Source of the DNA: an uncultured Muribaculaceae bacterium
Lineage (GTDB): Bacteria; Bacteroidota; Bacteroidia; Bacteroidales; Muribaculaceae
Direction: 5' to 3'
Assembly (NCBI GenBank): GCA_910586455.1
Contig: CAJUHX010000018.1
Coordinates: forward strand, 1-33,177
Length of the DNA stretch: 33,177 bases
Every line of letters starts with the position of its first letter. Within the stretch, counting starts at the first letter, position 1. A program made the translations under genes and the position numbers. Shown in pieces: positions 24,924-32,638 of the stretch. Under the pieces are notes generated by a model. The model was not told the origin of the DNA, searched no databases, and saw nothing but the letters and a program-made list of their open reading frames with translations.

Positions 24924-27227
24924 CTATGATAGGATTTCGAATTTGGCAAATTTCAGCAGCAGCACGCGGCGGCCGGCATTGTCGAACTGTACTGCAATTC
25001 GGTGGTCGGGCTGTGAGGTGTCGACAGATATTATCGTACCCTCGCCGAATTTGAAGTGGGCTACACGCATGCCCGGGCTGAGTTCGCCCGACACGTGTAC
25101 GCCTGCTGTCGCGGTCGATGTAGCAGAGGCTTGTTTTTTGGGGAAGCCATCCGGGGATTGTGGGGGCAAGGATGCCTTCACTCCGGTGCAGGAGTGGTAC
25201 GACTGTCGGAAACTGTCGAGTCCGGGTGGCCTGGATATGGCCGAGCCGTTGCGGAAGTTGAGCAGGCGTGAGTCAATGTCGTTGAGGAAGCGCGAGGGGC
25301 TGCAGGTCTTGGTCTGGCCGTTGAGGTATCGCGATGCTGCATAAGTCATCATGCAGAAGTTCTTGGCGCGTGTTATGGCCACATACAGCAGTCGGCGTTC
25401 CTCCTCAATCTCGGCGGCGCTGCCCATGCTCATGGCCGAGGGCAGCAGCTCCTCTTCCACTCCGACAATAAACACATTGCTGAATTCCAGTCCCTTGGCT
25501 GCGTGAATTGTCATAAGGGTAATGCGTTGGCTTTCGCCGTCGGCGGCGTCTTTCATGTCCTGGTCGGTGGCCAGCGACACTTCGGTAAGGAAGCGCTGCA
25601 TGCTTGTGTCGGCTTCGGCTCCTTCCTGCTCCATGCGGTCGCTTACAAACTCGGCTGCAGCACGCAGCAGTTCCTCCAGGTTCTCGCGCTTCGATATGCT
25701 TTCGGGAGTGGTGTCGCTCACCAGCATGGCCATAAGGCGGGTGTCGGCTATAATCATGCGGGCCAGGAAGTCGGCATCGACTCCGCGCATGTTTTCCTCT
25801 ATAAAGCGTTTTACAAGCGTAACGAAACCCTCGAGTTTCAGTCGTGTGCCCTTGTTTACGTCCACCGGATACCGCAGAGGTTCGGCAAGCACCTGCCAGA
25901 TGCTTACGCGGTGCTGTATGGCGGCGGAAACGAGTTTTTTAAGCGTGGTTTCGCCTATGCCACGGGCGGGAGTGTTGATTACGCGTTTCAGAGCCTCGTC
26001 GTCGTCGGGATTCACCGCCAGACGGAAGTAGGCCACGGCGTCCTTGATTTCCTTGCGCTGATAAAAGGCCAGGCCGCCGTAAATGCGGTAGGGAATATTG
26101 CGCCGCCGCAGGGCTTCTTCCAGCACGCGGCTCTGGGCGTTGGTGCGGTATAGAATGGCGAACTCCTCGTAGCTGTCGTGCGAGGCCATCTTCACCTGCG
26201 ATATGCGGCTGGCCACGAGGGTTGCCTCTTCCAGATCGCTGTAGCATTTCACCACCTCCACACGGTCGCCTGCGGCGTTTTTCGAGAATACCTCTTTGGG
26301 TATCTGCATGGAGTTTTTGGCTATGAGCGAGTTGGCGGCGTTGATAATATTCTGGGTTGAGCGGTAGTTCTGTTCGAGTTTGAATATACTCAGTCGCGGA
26401 TAGGCTTTCTTGAGGTTGAGAATGTTGCGTATGTTGGCGCCGCGGAAGGAGTATATGCTCTGGGCGTCGTCGCCTACCACACACAGGTTCTCGGTGGCAG
26501 AGCACAGCTGCGACACAATCAGGTGCTGGGCGAAGTTGGTGTCCTGATACTCGTCCACGAGTATGTAGCGGAAGTACTCCTGATAGTGGCGGAGTATGTC
26601 GGGGTTGTCGCGCAGCAGCACATTGGTGTTGTACAGCAGGTCGTCGAAGTCCATGGCGTTGTTCACGTGGCAGCGGTCGCGGTAGTGGCGGTATATTGCC
26701 GCAGTTTCGGGGCGCCTTGCGCGCCGGTCGGCCTCCATAATGTCGCGGTCGGCCATGTATGCTTCGGGCGAAATGAGGGCGTTTTTGGCCATGGATATGG
26801 AGCTGAGCACCGCTGCAGGCTTGTACAGTTTCTCATCGAGGTTCATGTCCTTGATAATCATCTTTACAAGCGACTTGGAGTCGGCACTGTCGTATATGGT
26901 ATAATCGCTTCGGTAGCCGATTTTGTCGGCGTTTACGCGCAGTATGCGAGCGAAAATGGAGTGGAATGTACCCATCCACAGCTTGCCGGCGATTTCGGAC
27001 CCGGCGAGCTGTTCGATACGCTCGCGCATTTCGCGTGCAGCCTTGTTGGTGAATGTCAGGGCCATGATGCGCCAGGGCTCGTAGCCGTGGGCCAGCAGGT
27101 GTACTATTTTGTAAGTCAGTACTCTTGTTTTGCCCGACCCGGCTCCGGCGATTACAAGTTCCGGGCCGTCGAGCCATGTCACGGCCTGCTGTTGCGGCTC
27201 GTTGAGCTTGCTCAGATAGTCTTCCAT
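24924..27227 (-). CDS. uvrD: UvrD/PcrA-type superfamily 1 DNA helicase
   Basis: A 767-aa 3'-5' DNA helicase for nucleotide-excision and mismatch repair and replication-conflict resolution. SF1 motifs are in order: LNEPQQQAV (Q motif), AGAGSGKTRVL (motif I), ALTFTNKAAREM (Ia), ILVDEYQDTN (II), VVGDDAQSIYSFRGA (III), FKLEQNYRST (IV), LMTIHAAKGLEF (V) and RLLYVAITRAK (VI). The C-terminal 60 residues, MRVAHFKFGEGTIISVD onwards, are the Tudor-like PcrA tail that binds RNA polymerase. Full length for the family. It starts one base inside the DUF4250 stop (TGATG, 27229-27225) and is followed by nspC after 10 nt. Confidence 0.96.
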   Translation of the reverse strand: MEDYLSKLNEPQQQAVTWLDGPELVIAGAGSGKTRVLTYKIVHLLAHGYEPWRIMALTFTNKAAREMRERIEQLAGSEIAGKLWMGTFHSIFARILRVNADKIGYRSDYTIYDSADSKSLVKMIIKDMNLDEKLYKPAAVLSSISMAKNALISPEAYMADRDIMEADRRARRPETAAIYRHYRDRCHVNNAMDFDDLLYNTNVLLRDNPDILRHYQEYFRYILVDEYQDTNFAQHLIVSQLCSATENLCVVGDDAQSIYSFRGANIRNILNLKKAYPRLSIFKLEQNYRSTQNIINAANSLIAKNSMQIPKEVFSKNAAGDRVEVVKCYSDLEEATLVASRISQVKMASHDSYEEFAILYRTNAQSRVLEEALRRRNIPYRIYGGLAFYQRKEIKDAVAYFRLAVNPDDDEALKRVINTPARGIGETTLKKLVSAAIQHRVSIWQVLAEPLRYPVDVNKGTRLKLEGFVTLVKRFIEENMRGVDADFLARMIIADTRLMAMLVSDTTPESISKRENLEELLRAAAEFVSDRMEQEGAEADTSMQRFLTEVSLATDQDMKDAADGESQRITLMTIHAAKGLEFSNVFIVGVEEELLPSAMSMGSAAEIEEERRLLYVAITRAKNFCMMTYAASRYLNGQTKTCSPSRFLNDIDSRLLNFRNGSAISRPPGLDSFRQSYHSCTGVKASLPPQSPDGFPKKQASATSTATAGVHVSGELSPGMRVAHFKFGEGTIISVDTSQPDHRIAVQFDNAGRRVLLLKFAKFEILS

Positions 27228-27400
27228 CAGCGGAACTGGTTTTGATCCGGGTTATAGTCGAAGCCGGCCAGACGCAGTTTTTCCTCAAGTTCGGTGCGGT
27301 CTATATCGAGGTCATCGCAGAGGTTGTCGAGGCTGCTGTATTGGTCGCGCAGGCGAGTATTTATAAAACTCAGTAGAATGATTGGGTCGGAGGGTATCAA
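27227..27400 (-). CDS. DUF4250 small protein, probable TTG start
   Basis: A 57-aa protein of unknown function. IPSDPIILLSFINTRLRDQY then SSLDNLCDDLDIDRTELEEK and a closing FDYNPDQNQF match the DUF4250 pattern, a family of about 60 residues known from gut Firmicutes and Bacteroidetes. Its helix-turn-helix-like spacing suggests nucleic-acid binding, which is not proven. The TTG at 27400-27398 gives the family-like start M-IPSDP and leaves 31 nt after the PHP stop. An ATG at 27484 in frame would add 28 atypical residues and overlap the PHP gene by 53 nt, so I reject it. Its stop overlaps the uvrD start by one base, so translational coupling to the helicase is likely. Confidence 0.75.
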   Translation of the reverse strand: MIPSDPIILLSFINTRLRDQYSSLDNLCDDLDIDRTELEEKLRLAGFDYNPDQNQFR

Positions 27401-27431
27401 TTGCAGAAGTGTTATGTCGATTGCTGAAAAG

Positions 27432-28175
27432 TCAGAGGTTGGAAAGGCTGTTGTTGAGCACACGGGCGGCGAGTTTGTCGGCATGTCGGGCGGCGTCTTT
27501 GCTCATCAGGTAGGCCTCGATAGAGTCGGCATGCCGGCGATTGTGCAGGTCGGTGCCGTTGAAGTCCACCAGATTGTTGTCGATAAGCCATTCGGCCACC
27601 TGTTTTTCGGCTTTGCCGTAGTATCCGCTCAGACTCAGCACATTTATCTGAAACAGGGCTCCGGCATCGTGTAGGGCCTTGTACCGGTTGCGCTTCTCGT
27701 AATAGTAGCTGAATCGCTCGGGGTGGGCCATTACCGGTCTGTAGCCTTTGACCTGCAGGTCGAAAATAAGCTGGTCGAGATTCCAGGGCTCTTGCATGAA
27801 CGAATTTTCAATGAGTATATAGTTGCCTGGATATGGCATTATCACACCTTCATTGAGTTGTCCGGCGAAAAACTCGTCGATACGATATTCGGCTGAGTTT
27901 GTCACCTTAATGTTGTTGCCTCGTCGGGCGAGTTCCTGCCGCAGCTTTTCCAAAGCCGGAGCTATGGTCTGAGGGGTGTTTTCAAAAGTGTCCTGAGTTA
28001 CATGCGGGCTGGCTATGATGCGCTCGATGCCCCAGCTCTGCATGCGCTCCACAAGGTCGGCCGATGTGGCGGCATCGGGCGATCCATCGTCGATTCCGGG
28101 CACAATATGGCAGTGTATATCGGTGTTGAACCAGAGTTTGCGAGGTTCTTTTTTCTTGAATAGGAAGTCGAACAT
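27432..28175 (-). CDS. PHP-domain tyrosine-protein phosphatase, CpsB/CapC/YwqE family
   Basis: A 247-aa metal-dependent phosphatase predicted to dephosphorylate a bacterial tyrosine kinase (Wzc-type) that controls capsule or exopolysaccharide export. PHP metal-binding motifs: DIHCHIVPGIDDGSPD at residues 19-34, IIASPHVTQDTFENT, YILIENSFM, PVMAHPERFSYY and FNGTDLHNRRH. The length and the short basic N-terminus (MFDFLFKKKEPRKLWF) are normal for the family. No kinase gene is in the window, although a GT2 glycosyltransferase lies further down the same run. It is the first gene of a long minus-strand block and has its own consensus promoter at 28198-28229. Confidence 0.9.
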   Translation of the reverse strand: MFDFLFKKKEPRKLWFNTDIHCHIVPGIDDGSPDAATSADLVERMQSWGIERIIASPHVTQDTFENTPQTIAPALEKLRQELARRGNNIKVTNSAEYRIDEFFAGQLNEGVIMPYPGNYILIENSFMQEPWNLDQLIFDLQVKGYRPVMAHPERFSYYYEKRNRYKALHDAGALFQINVLSLSGYYGKAEKQVAEWLIDNNLVDFNGTDLHNRRHADSIEAYLMSKDAARHADKLAARVLNNSLSNL

Positions 28176-28197
28176 TATGTACGTTTTTTTAATGATA

Positions 28198-28229
28198 CAA
28201 AATTACTCAACTTTTGGTTCACAGCCAAA
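28198..28229 (-). promoter_or_regulatory. Consensus promoter upstream of the PHP phosphatase operon
   Basis: On the minus strand TTTG (28229-28226), 20 nt, then TAATTTTG (28205-28198) matches the Bacteroidota -33/-7 consensus. The PHP ATG at 28175 is 22 nt beyond the -7 box. Confidence 0.7.
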
Positions 28230-28281
28230 TTAATATAATAAAATATGGTCCTGCACGGTTTTAACGTGATTGCCCGGAGCC

Positions 28282-28320
28282 ACAAAGCGCCGTCGGGAAC
28301 AATGTCCGGCGGCGCTTTGT
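28282..28320 (-). terminator. Hairpin terminator after the Lrp/AsnC gene
   Basis: ACAAAGCGCCG (28282-28292) pairs perfectly with CGGCGCTTTGT (28310-28320), with an additional CGG/CCG inside. It lies 25 nt after the regulator's stop and before the PHP promoter. The tail is not strongly U-rich. Confidence 0.7.
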
Positions 28321-28345
28321 ATGCTTTTGAGTTCTTAAGCTGAAA

Positions 28346-28801
28346 TCATATTGGCACCTGGCGCTTGAAGACTTCCTTGAACGATATGAGAGTTTCGGTG
28401 CGTGCCAGACCGAGAGCCTGAATCTGGTTCTGGAGTATGTGCAGAAGGTGGTCGTTGTTGTGTGCTACGACTTTTACAAAAATGTCGTACTGACCGGTGG
28501 TGAAGTGGCATTCCACCACTTCGGGAATTTTCTGCAACTCCTCGATTACGTGATTGAACTGCGAGGGGTCGCGCAGGAAGAAACCAACGTATGCACAGGT
28601 GTCGTATCCTACTGCGGACGGGTCAACAAGGCATTGCGATCCTTTGATTACACCATTGGCAATCAGGCGCTGTACCCGCTGGTGTACTGCAGCACCGGAT
28701 ACTCCGCTTTCACGGGCGATTTCAAGGTAGGCCTTACGGGCGTTCTGCGACAGGTCGGAAAGAATCCGAAGGTCGAGTTCGTCAAAATTGTGGCGGCTCA
28801 T
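28346..28801 (-). CDS. Lrp/AsnC family transcriptional regulator
   Basis: A 151-aa DNA-binding protein of the leucine-responsive/AsnC (feast-famine) family. The N-terminal winged helix covers about residues 1-60 (DELDLRILSDLSQNARKAY, then ARESGVSGAAVHQRVQRLIA with the recognition helix). The C-terminal RAM/AsnC ligand domain follows (YVGFFLRDPSQF, VVECHFTTGQYDIFVKVV, then a final beta strand TETLISFKEVF). Ligand is probably an amino acid, unspecified. The ATG at 28801 (MSRHNFDELD) is chosen; an in-frame start at 28906 would add 35 AT-rich-encoded residues upstream of the domain and over the promoter. Transcribed alone from a TACCTTTG box at 28862-28869 and ended by a hairpin. Confidence 0.94.
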   Translation of the reverse strand: MSRHNFDELDLRILSDLSQNARKAYLEIARESGVSGAAVHQRVQRLIANGVIKGSQCLVDPSAVGYDTCAYVGFFLRDPSQFNHVIEELQKIPEVVECHFTTGQYDIFVKVVAHNNDHLLHILQNQIQALGLARTETLISFKEVFKRQVPI

Positions 28802-28861
28802 ATTAATATTCTTAATAATTAATGTTGATGAATAGTTGGTAGTTTGAAAATGCTTTGGGAA

Positions 28862-28869
28862 CAAAGGTA
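28862..28869 (-). promoter_or_regulatory. Predicted -7 box of the Lrp/AsnC gene
   Basis: Minus-strand TACCTTTG matches TAnnTTTG; GTTG at 28893-28890 is a weak -33 at 20 nt. An AT-rich leader of about 55 nt (28802-28855) precedes the ATG and could hold autoregulatory Lrp sites, though no clear palindrome is resolved. Confidence 0.5.
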
Positions 28870-28940
28870 TGTATTTTAATTCAAATTTCCAACTATTGAT
28901 TCTCATTTTTTTTGAGGGCGCCTACAATTTTTTAGTATTT

Positions 28941-29189
28941 TTACGAATTTGCAGTATCGGCCTTTTTGCATATCCATACTTCGGGGTATTCGCAACAGCG
29001 GCGCACACGCCGAAATCCTGCCGGAAGAGCGCTGCCAATGACCAGTGTGCCGTCGATATATGCTGTAGCAGCTGTTTCCTCCACAAATGGCTCTATGCTG
29101 TGGCTGCCGTCGCCGGGCAATGTGAGTACGGCGAGAGGGTGTAGCCTCCCGCCGTTGTCTATTATGGTTTGTGCCAGATATTTGTTCAT
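28941..29189 (-). CDS. Small protein of unknown function coupled to pyrD
   Basis: An 82-aa open frame whose ATG (29189-29187) overlaps the pyrD stop by one base (TGATG), the same coupling seen at other junctions here. This supports it as a real gene. The sequence, MNKYLAQTIIDNGGRLHPLA at the start, then SHSIEPFVEETAATAYIDG and a basic Cys-containing end (RRVRRCCEYPEVWICKK), has no membrane segment or signal. I do not recognise a family. Three cysteines in the last 20 residues could bind metal, but there is no clear motif. Position as the third gene of a pyrK-pyrD transcript hints at a link to pyrimidine synthesis or redox, unproven. Confidence 0.65.
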   Translation of the reverse strand: MNKYLAQTIIDNGGRLHPLAVLTLPGDGSHSIEPFVEETAATAYIDGTLVIGSALPAGFRRVRRCCEYPEVWICKKADTANS

Positions 29190-30097
29190 CAGATAATTCC
29201 GCGCAGGCTGTTGATGTTGCTTACGTTATGGCGCACGCAGTATTCGTTGAGCCGGTCGATTACCTGCATGGTTGTGGCCGGGTCGAGGAAGTTGGCTGTG
29301 CCTACCTGTACGGCGGTGGCGCCGGCCATTATGAATTCCAGAGCGTCGTCGCCGGTGCGTATGCCGCCCAGACCCACTATGGGTATGTTTACAGCCTTGG
29401 CTGTCTGCCATACCATGCGTACGGCCACAGGTTTTACGGCAGGGCCCGAGAGTCCGCCGGTAACGGTGCTGAGCATCGGCCGCCGACGTTCTACATCCAC
29501 CGCCATGCCCAGCATGGTGTTGATGAGCGATAGTGAGTCGGCACCCGAGGCCTCGGCGGCGCGGGCAATCTCGGTGATGTCTGTGACATTGGGCGAGAGT
29601 TTCACCATAAGGTGCCCGGGCCAGGCCTTGCGCACCGCCGTAACCACTTCGGAGGCTCCGGCGGTGGTGGTGCCGAATGCCATGCCGCCGTGCTTTACGT
29701 TGGGGCACGATATATTTACTTCCACAGCATGTATTTCGTCGAGGTCAGCCAGGCGGCGGCATACTTCGGCATAGTCGTCGACGCAGGCTCCGCTTACGTT
29801 CACTATCACTTCGGAGCGGTAGCCGCGCAGGCGGGGGTATATGTGCTCGATAAAGTAGTCCACGCCTTTGTTCTGCAGGCCCACGGCGTTGAGCATGCCC
29901 GACGGAGTTTCGGCCATTCGGGGGTAGGGATTGCCCTCGCGCGGGGCAAGAGTGGTACCCTTGACTATGAATCCGCCAAGGCGGTCAAGGTCTACAAAGT
30001 CGGCGAATTCCTCGCCGTAACCAAAGGTGCCCGAGGCGGTGAGCACCGGATTCTGCAGCTCCAGCGAGCCCAGTTTTACTGATAAGTCGGGAGTCAT
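29189..30097 (-). CDS. pyrD: Dihydroorotate dehydrogenase B, catalytic subunit PyrD
   Basis: A 302-aa FMN-binding TIM barrel that oxidises dihydroorotate to orotate, the fourth step of pyrimidine synthesis. It is the class 1B type that works with PyrK and NAD+. Motifs: LQNPVLTASGTFGYGEEF, GGFIVKGTTLAPREGN, VGLQNKGVDYF, AVEVNISCPNVKHGG with the class 1 catalytic cysteine, LMVKLSPNVTDI, PIVGLGGIRTGDDALEFIMAG and AVQVGTANF. The ATG at 30097 overlaps the pyrK stop by 4 nt (ATGA), so in-frame starts further upstream inside pyrK are rejected. The one-base overlap downstream leads into a small unknown ORF. Confidence 0.96.
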   Translation of the reverse strand: MTPDLSVKLGSLELQNPVLTASGTFGYGEEFADFVDLDRLGGFIVKGTTLAPREGNPYPRMAETPSGMLNAVGLQNKGVDYFIEHIYPRLRGYRSEVIVNVSGACVDDYAEVCRRLADLDEIHAVEVNISCPNVKHGGMAFGTTTAGASEVVTAVRKAWPGHLMVKLSPNVTDITEIARAAEASGADSLSLINTMLGMAVDVERRRPMLSTVTGGLSGPAVKPVAVRMVWQTAKAVNIPIVGLGGIRTGDDALEFIMAGATAVQVGTANFLDPATTMQVIDRLNEYCVRHNVSNINSLRGII

Positions 30098-30864
30098 TGC
30101 CAGTTGAGTTGATTGATATTGAACACGGGGCCTTCGGTACATACGCACACATGGCCTTTGACTGTATTTTCCACGCAGCACAGGCAAGCGCCGAGGCCGC
30201 ACGCCATCATGTTCTCCAGCGATACCTCGCAGTCGATGCCGCGTTGGCGGGCCACTGCGGCCACAGCTTTCATCATGGGGGCGGGACCGCAGCAGCAAAT
30301 GCGATCGAACTCGCCCGACACCATGGCCGGATGTGTGGTTACTACGCCGTTGTGACCGGCCGAGCCGTCGTCGGTGCAGGTGAGTACATCGGCGTATTTT
30401 TCGAATTCGTCGGCCTGCAGCAGCATTTCGGCGCTGCGTGCGCCCAGCAGTACGGTTGGACGGTTGCCGGCCTCGGACATCAGTCGGGCCAGATATAACA
30501 GCGGGGCCACGCCAACACCGCCGCCTACAAGCAGGGTGCGGCGCGAGGCATCCACTCCGAAACCGTTGCCTAAGGGCAGCATCATACGCAGGCTGCTTCC
30601 CGGCTCAAGAGTGCACAGAGCGGCGGTTCCTTCGCCGGCTTCGCGCACAAGCAGCCACAGGGTCATGCCGTCGGGTTCCACAAAGTTCACTGATATGGGG
30701 CGGCGCAGGAAGGTGCGCTTGCTGCGGGGCACCTCCACTTCCACAAACTGGCCCGGATGCATCGGCGGCAATGCCTCGCCGTCGGCCCGCTGAAGGCGCA
30801 ACAGCGCAAAGCCGGCTGCGGGCCGCTCGTTGCTTATTACGTTAAAGGTCAAGTCGTATTTCAT
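30094..30864 (-). CDS. pyrK: Dihydroorotate dehydrogenase B electron-transfer subunit PyrK
   Basis: A 256-aa ferredoxin-reductase-like subunit that passes electrons from PyrD FMN through a 2Fe-2S cluster and FAD to NAD+. The FAD domain has GQFVEVEVP and FLRRPISVNF (RxxS motif). The nucleotide domain has LLVGGGVGVAPLLYLARLM and RICCCGPAPMMKAV. The C-terminal cluster domain has MACGLGACLCCVE followed by HVCVCTEGPVF, giving the CxxxxCxxC...C ligands. The ATG at 30864 (MKYDLTF) follows a consensus promoter (30885-30916); longer in-frame starts would run back into the neighbouring transporter gene. First gene of the pyrKD operon. Confidence 0.96.
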   Translation of the reverse strand: MKYDLTFNVISNERPAAGFALLRLQRADGEALPPMHPGQFVEVEVPRSKRTFLRRPISVNFVEPDGMTLWLLVREAGEGTAALCTLEPGSSLRMMLPLGNGFGVDASRRTLLVGGGVGVAPLLYLARLMSEAGNRPTVLLGARSAEMLLQADEFEKYADVLTCTDDGSAGHNGVVTTHPAMVSGEFDRICCCGPAPMMKAVAAVARQRGIDCEVSLENMMACGLGACLCCVENTVKGHVCVCTEGPVFNINQLNWQ

Positions 30865-30884
30865 GTTGTTAGAGTATAGTTTCA

Positions 30885-30916
30885 CAAAGATAATGATAAT
30901 TCCCGGTTTCTGCAAA
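30885..30916 (-). promoter_or_regulatory. Consensus promoter of the pyrK-pyrD operon
   Basis: On the minus strand TTTG (30916-30913), 20 nt, then TATCTTTG (30892-30885), 20 nt before the pyrK ATG. It lies just after the stop of the upstream transporter gene at 30924. Confidence 0.75.
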
Positions 30917-30923
30917 TCGGCTG

Positions 30924-31799
30924 TCAGTCCGATCCCAGTACCAGCAGTGTAAGGCTTACCAGCAGCAGACCCAGGTCGATGAGTTTTGGACCTATGTTCT
31001 TTTCGTGCAGAGCCATTACACCGTACAGAAAACTTATAACTACGCTGCCGCGCCGCATCATCGACACTATGCCAATCATGGCTCCGGGCAACGAAAGTGC
31101 GTAAAAGTAGAACAGGTCGGCAGCAGTCAGGAACACCGCTATGCATGGTATGCTCCAGCGCCAGCTGAAGGAGGCTGCGGCGTTGCCGCGTCCGCGCAGC
31201 ACCGATATCACGGTAACCATAATCACGCACTGGTACAGCGAGTACCAGCTCTGCACGTCGAGAGGCTCGTAGCGGCTGAGCAGAAATTTGTCGTACAGAC
31301 CGCTGACAGCACCGAACACGGTGGCTCCCACACTCATCAGTATCCACTTGCCTGCACCTTTGCCCGACTGCTCACGCATGCCGGTTCGGGAAATCAGCAG
31401 CAGTGACACAAAGCCCATAATCACACCAGCCCACTGAAGCCTGTTGAGCCACTCGCCGTACAGCAGCATGGCGCCGACCAATACCAGCACAGGCCGCGAG
31501 GCGTTGATAGGTCCCTGTACGGTCAGAGGCAGGTGTTTGATGGCGAAGTAGCCCAGCAGCCACGAGCACAGCACTATGGCCGATTTGCCAAGTATCATCA
31601 GGTGGCCGTATACCGAGTTGCCGAATCCGTAGTTGCCGGCGTAAACAGCACCGGCTATCACCGGAAGCATCAGCACGGCGCCGAACACAGTGTTGAGCAT
31701 AAGCACCATAAGTACGTCGTTGCCCCGCACCGACAGCTTCTTGAAAACATCATAGAAACCAAGGCACAGAGCAGACAGCAACGCTAAAACAATCCACAT
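30924..31799 (-). CDS. EamA/DMT superfamily transporter
   Basis: A 291-aa integral membrane protein with about ten hydrophobic helices arranged as two EamA-like repeats, the drug/metabolite transporter layout. N-terminal half: VLALLSALCLGFYDVFKKLS, then SWLLGYFAIKHLPLTVQGPI and PVLVLVGAMLLYGE, the usual EamA helix 3-4 region. C-terminal half: SVGATVFGAVSGLYDKFLL, FYALSLPGAMIGIVSMMRRG, VISFLYGVMALHEK. Substrate cannot be told from sequence; export of amino acids, nucleobases or metabolites is typical. The ATG at 31799 is 15 nt from a TAATTTTG box. It reads toward the pyr operon but with a separate pyr promoter after its stop, so co-regulation is uncertain. Confidence 0.88.
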   Translation of the reverse strand: MWIVLALLSALCLGFYDVFKKLSVRGNDVLMVLMLNTVFGAVLMLPVIAGAVYAGNYGFGNSVYGHLMILGKSAIVLCSWLLGYFAIKHLPLTVQGPINASRPVLVLVGAMLLYGEWLNRLQWAGVIMGFVSLLLISRTGMREQSGKGAGKWILMSVGATVFGAVSGLYDKFLLSRYEPLDVQSWYSLYQCVIMVTVISVLRGRGNAAASFSWRWSIPCIAVFLTAADLFYFYALSLPGAMIGIVSMMRRGSVVISFLYGVMALHEKNIGPKLIDLGLLLVSLTLLVLGSD

Positions 31800-31814
31800 A
31801 GTCGAAAATTTTTG

Positions 31815-31822
31815 CAAAATTA
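31815..31822 (-). promoter_or_regulatory. Predicted -7 box of the EamA transporter gene
   Basis: Minus-strand TAATTTTG matches TAnnTTTG exactly, 15 nt before the ATG at 31799. No good TTTG -33 is visible at 17-23 nt. Confidence 0.5.
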
Positions 31823-31882
31823 CTAAAATTTTTCCGAACGGATGTACTGCATCGCTTGTTAGAAAAGAAAAAGAATATCACA

Positions 31883-32587
31883 ATGCTTCGACTCAAGACA
31901 CCCCCCTCGCTGGGCAGGATGCAGAACCTCTCTCTGCTGTTGTTGCACGTGCTGGTCATAGCCGGTGCCATAACCCTTGTGCTGCTGATAAGCTTCGATA
32001 CTTTCCGCAACATATCCTTTCTGGGCGATCCCACTTATTTGAAAGCGCAGTTCTGGATCTGTATGCTCTTTCTTGTGGACATTGCGGTCGAATTCTTTAT
32101 GTCGCCCAAAAAGTGGAGCTATGTCGCCGCCCATACATTTTTCTTTATTATATGTATACCATATATTAACATTTTCGACTATATGGGCTGGGCAATCGAC
32201 GGTGAACTGCGCTTTGTAATGCGGGTAGTTCCCATGGTACGTGCGGCATACGTGCTGGCTATGATTACCGGCACCCTGAGCCGCAGCAAGGTCACCGACA
32301 TGTTTACATGCTACATAATACTGCTGCTCACAATTGTGTACTTCTCGAGTATGATGTTCTATGTCGAGGAGCATAGCGTAAACCCCGACCTCACCAGCTA
32401 CTGGCAGGCGCTGTGGTGGTCGGTGATGAACATGACCACCGCCGGCTGCTATATCAACGAATACACCACCGTGGGGCGAGTGCTGTCGGTAATACTCTCG
32501 GGCGGCGGCCTGATACTCTTTCCGGTGTTTACTGTCTACATAGCCGATGCCGTGGCAGGTACATCCTCCGGCGATCGGCAGCAATAA
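31883..32587 (+). CDS. Ion-channel-like membrane protein with an atypical pore filter
   Basis: A 234-aa membrane protein with about six hydrophobic segments. The first four include LLLLHVLVIAGAITLVLLI, FWICMLFLVDIAVEFFM and TFFFIICIPYINIF, followed by RFVMRVVPMVRAAYVLAMI, an Arg-bearing S4-like segment. The final pair of helices flanks a re-entrant pore-like loop, YWQALWWSVMNMTTAGCYIN, as in two-helix potassium-channel pore domains (ion_trans_2). The usual TVGYG filter is replaced by TTAGCYINEYT, so ion selectivity is doubtful. SVILSGGGLILFPVFTVYIADAV is the inner helix with a glycine hinge. The ATG at 31883 is chosen over an in-frame TTG at 31856. Divergent from the EamA gene; no clear promoter seen. 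Confidence 0.7.
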   Translation: MLRLKTPPSLGRMQNLSLLLLHVLVIAGAITLVLLISFDTFRNISFLGDPTYLKAQFWICMLFLVDIAVEFFMSPKKWSYVAAHTFFFIICIPYINIFDYMGWAIDGELRFVMRVVPMVRAAYVLAMITGTLSRSKVTDMFTCYIILLLTIVYFSSMMFYVEEHSVNPDLTSYWQALWWSVMNMTTAGCYINEYTTVGRVLSVILSGGGLILFPVFTVYIADAVAGTSSGDRQQ

Positions 32588-32602
32588 TTAAAGAAAATTT
32601 TG

Positions 32603-32610
32603 TAACTTTG
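32603..32610 (+). promoter_or_regulatory. Predicted -7 box of menB
   Basis: TAACTTTG matches TAnnTTTG, 28 nt before the menB ATG at 32639. No TTTG at the usual -33 spacing. Confidence 0.5.
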
Positions 32611-32638
32611 TGCCTGTAATCAAAAATAGAGCTTGTAT

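Noticed and set aside
24924..27227. The UvrD-like helicase as a defence-system (GajB-type) helicase
   Set aside because: It has full PcrA/UvrD length, all SF1 motifs and the C-terminal PcrA tail, matches the GC content of the region, and is embedded in a housekeeping run.
28918..28940. Terminator after the pyrKD small ORF
   Set aside because: Only a self-complementary GGCGCC and A/T runs are present; no stable stem-loop could be drawn.
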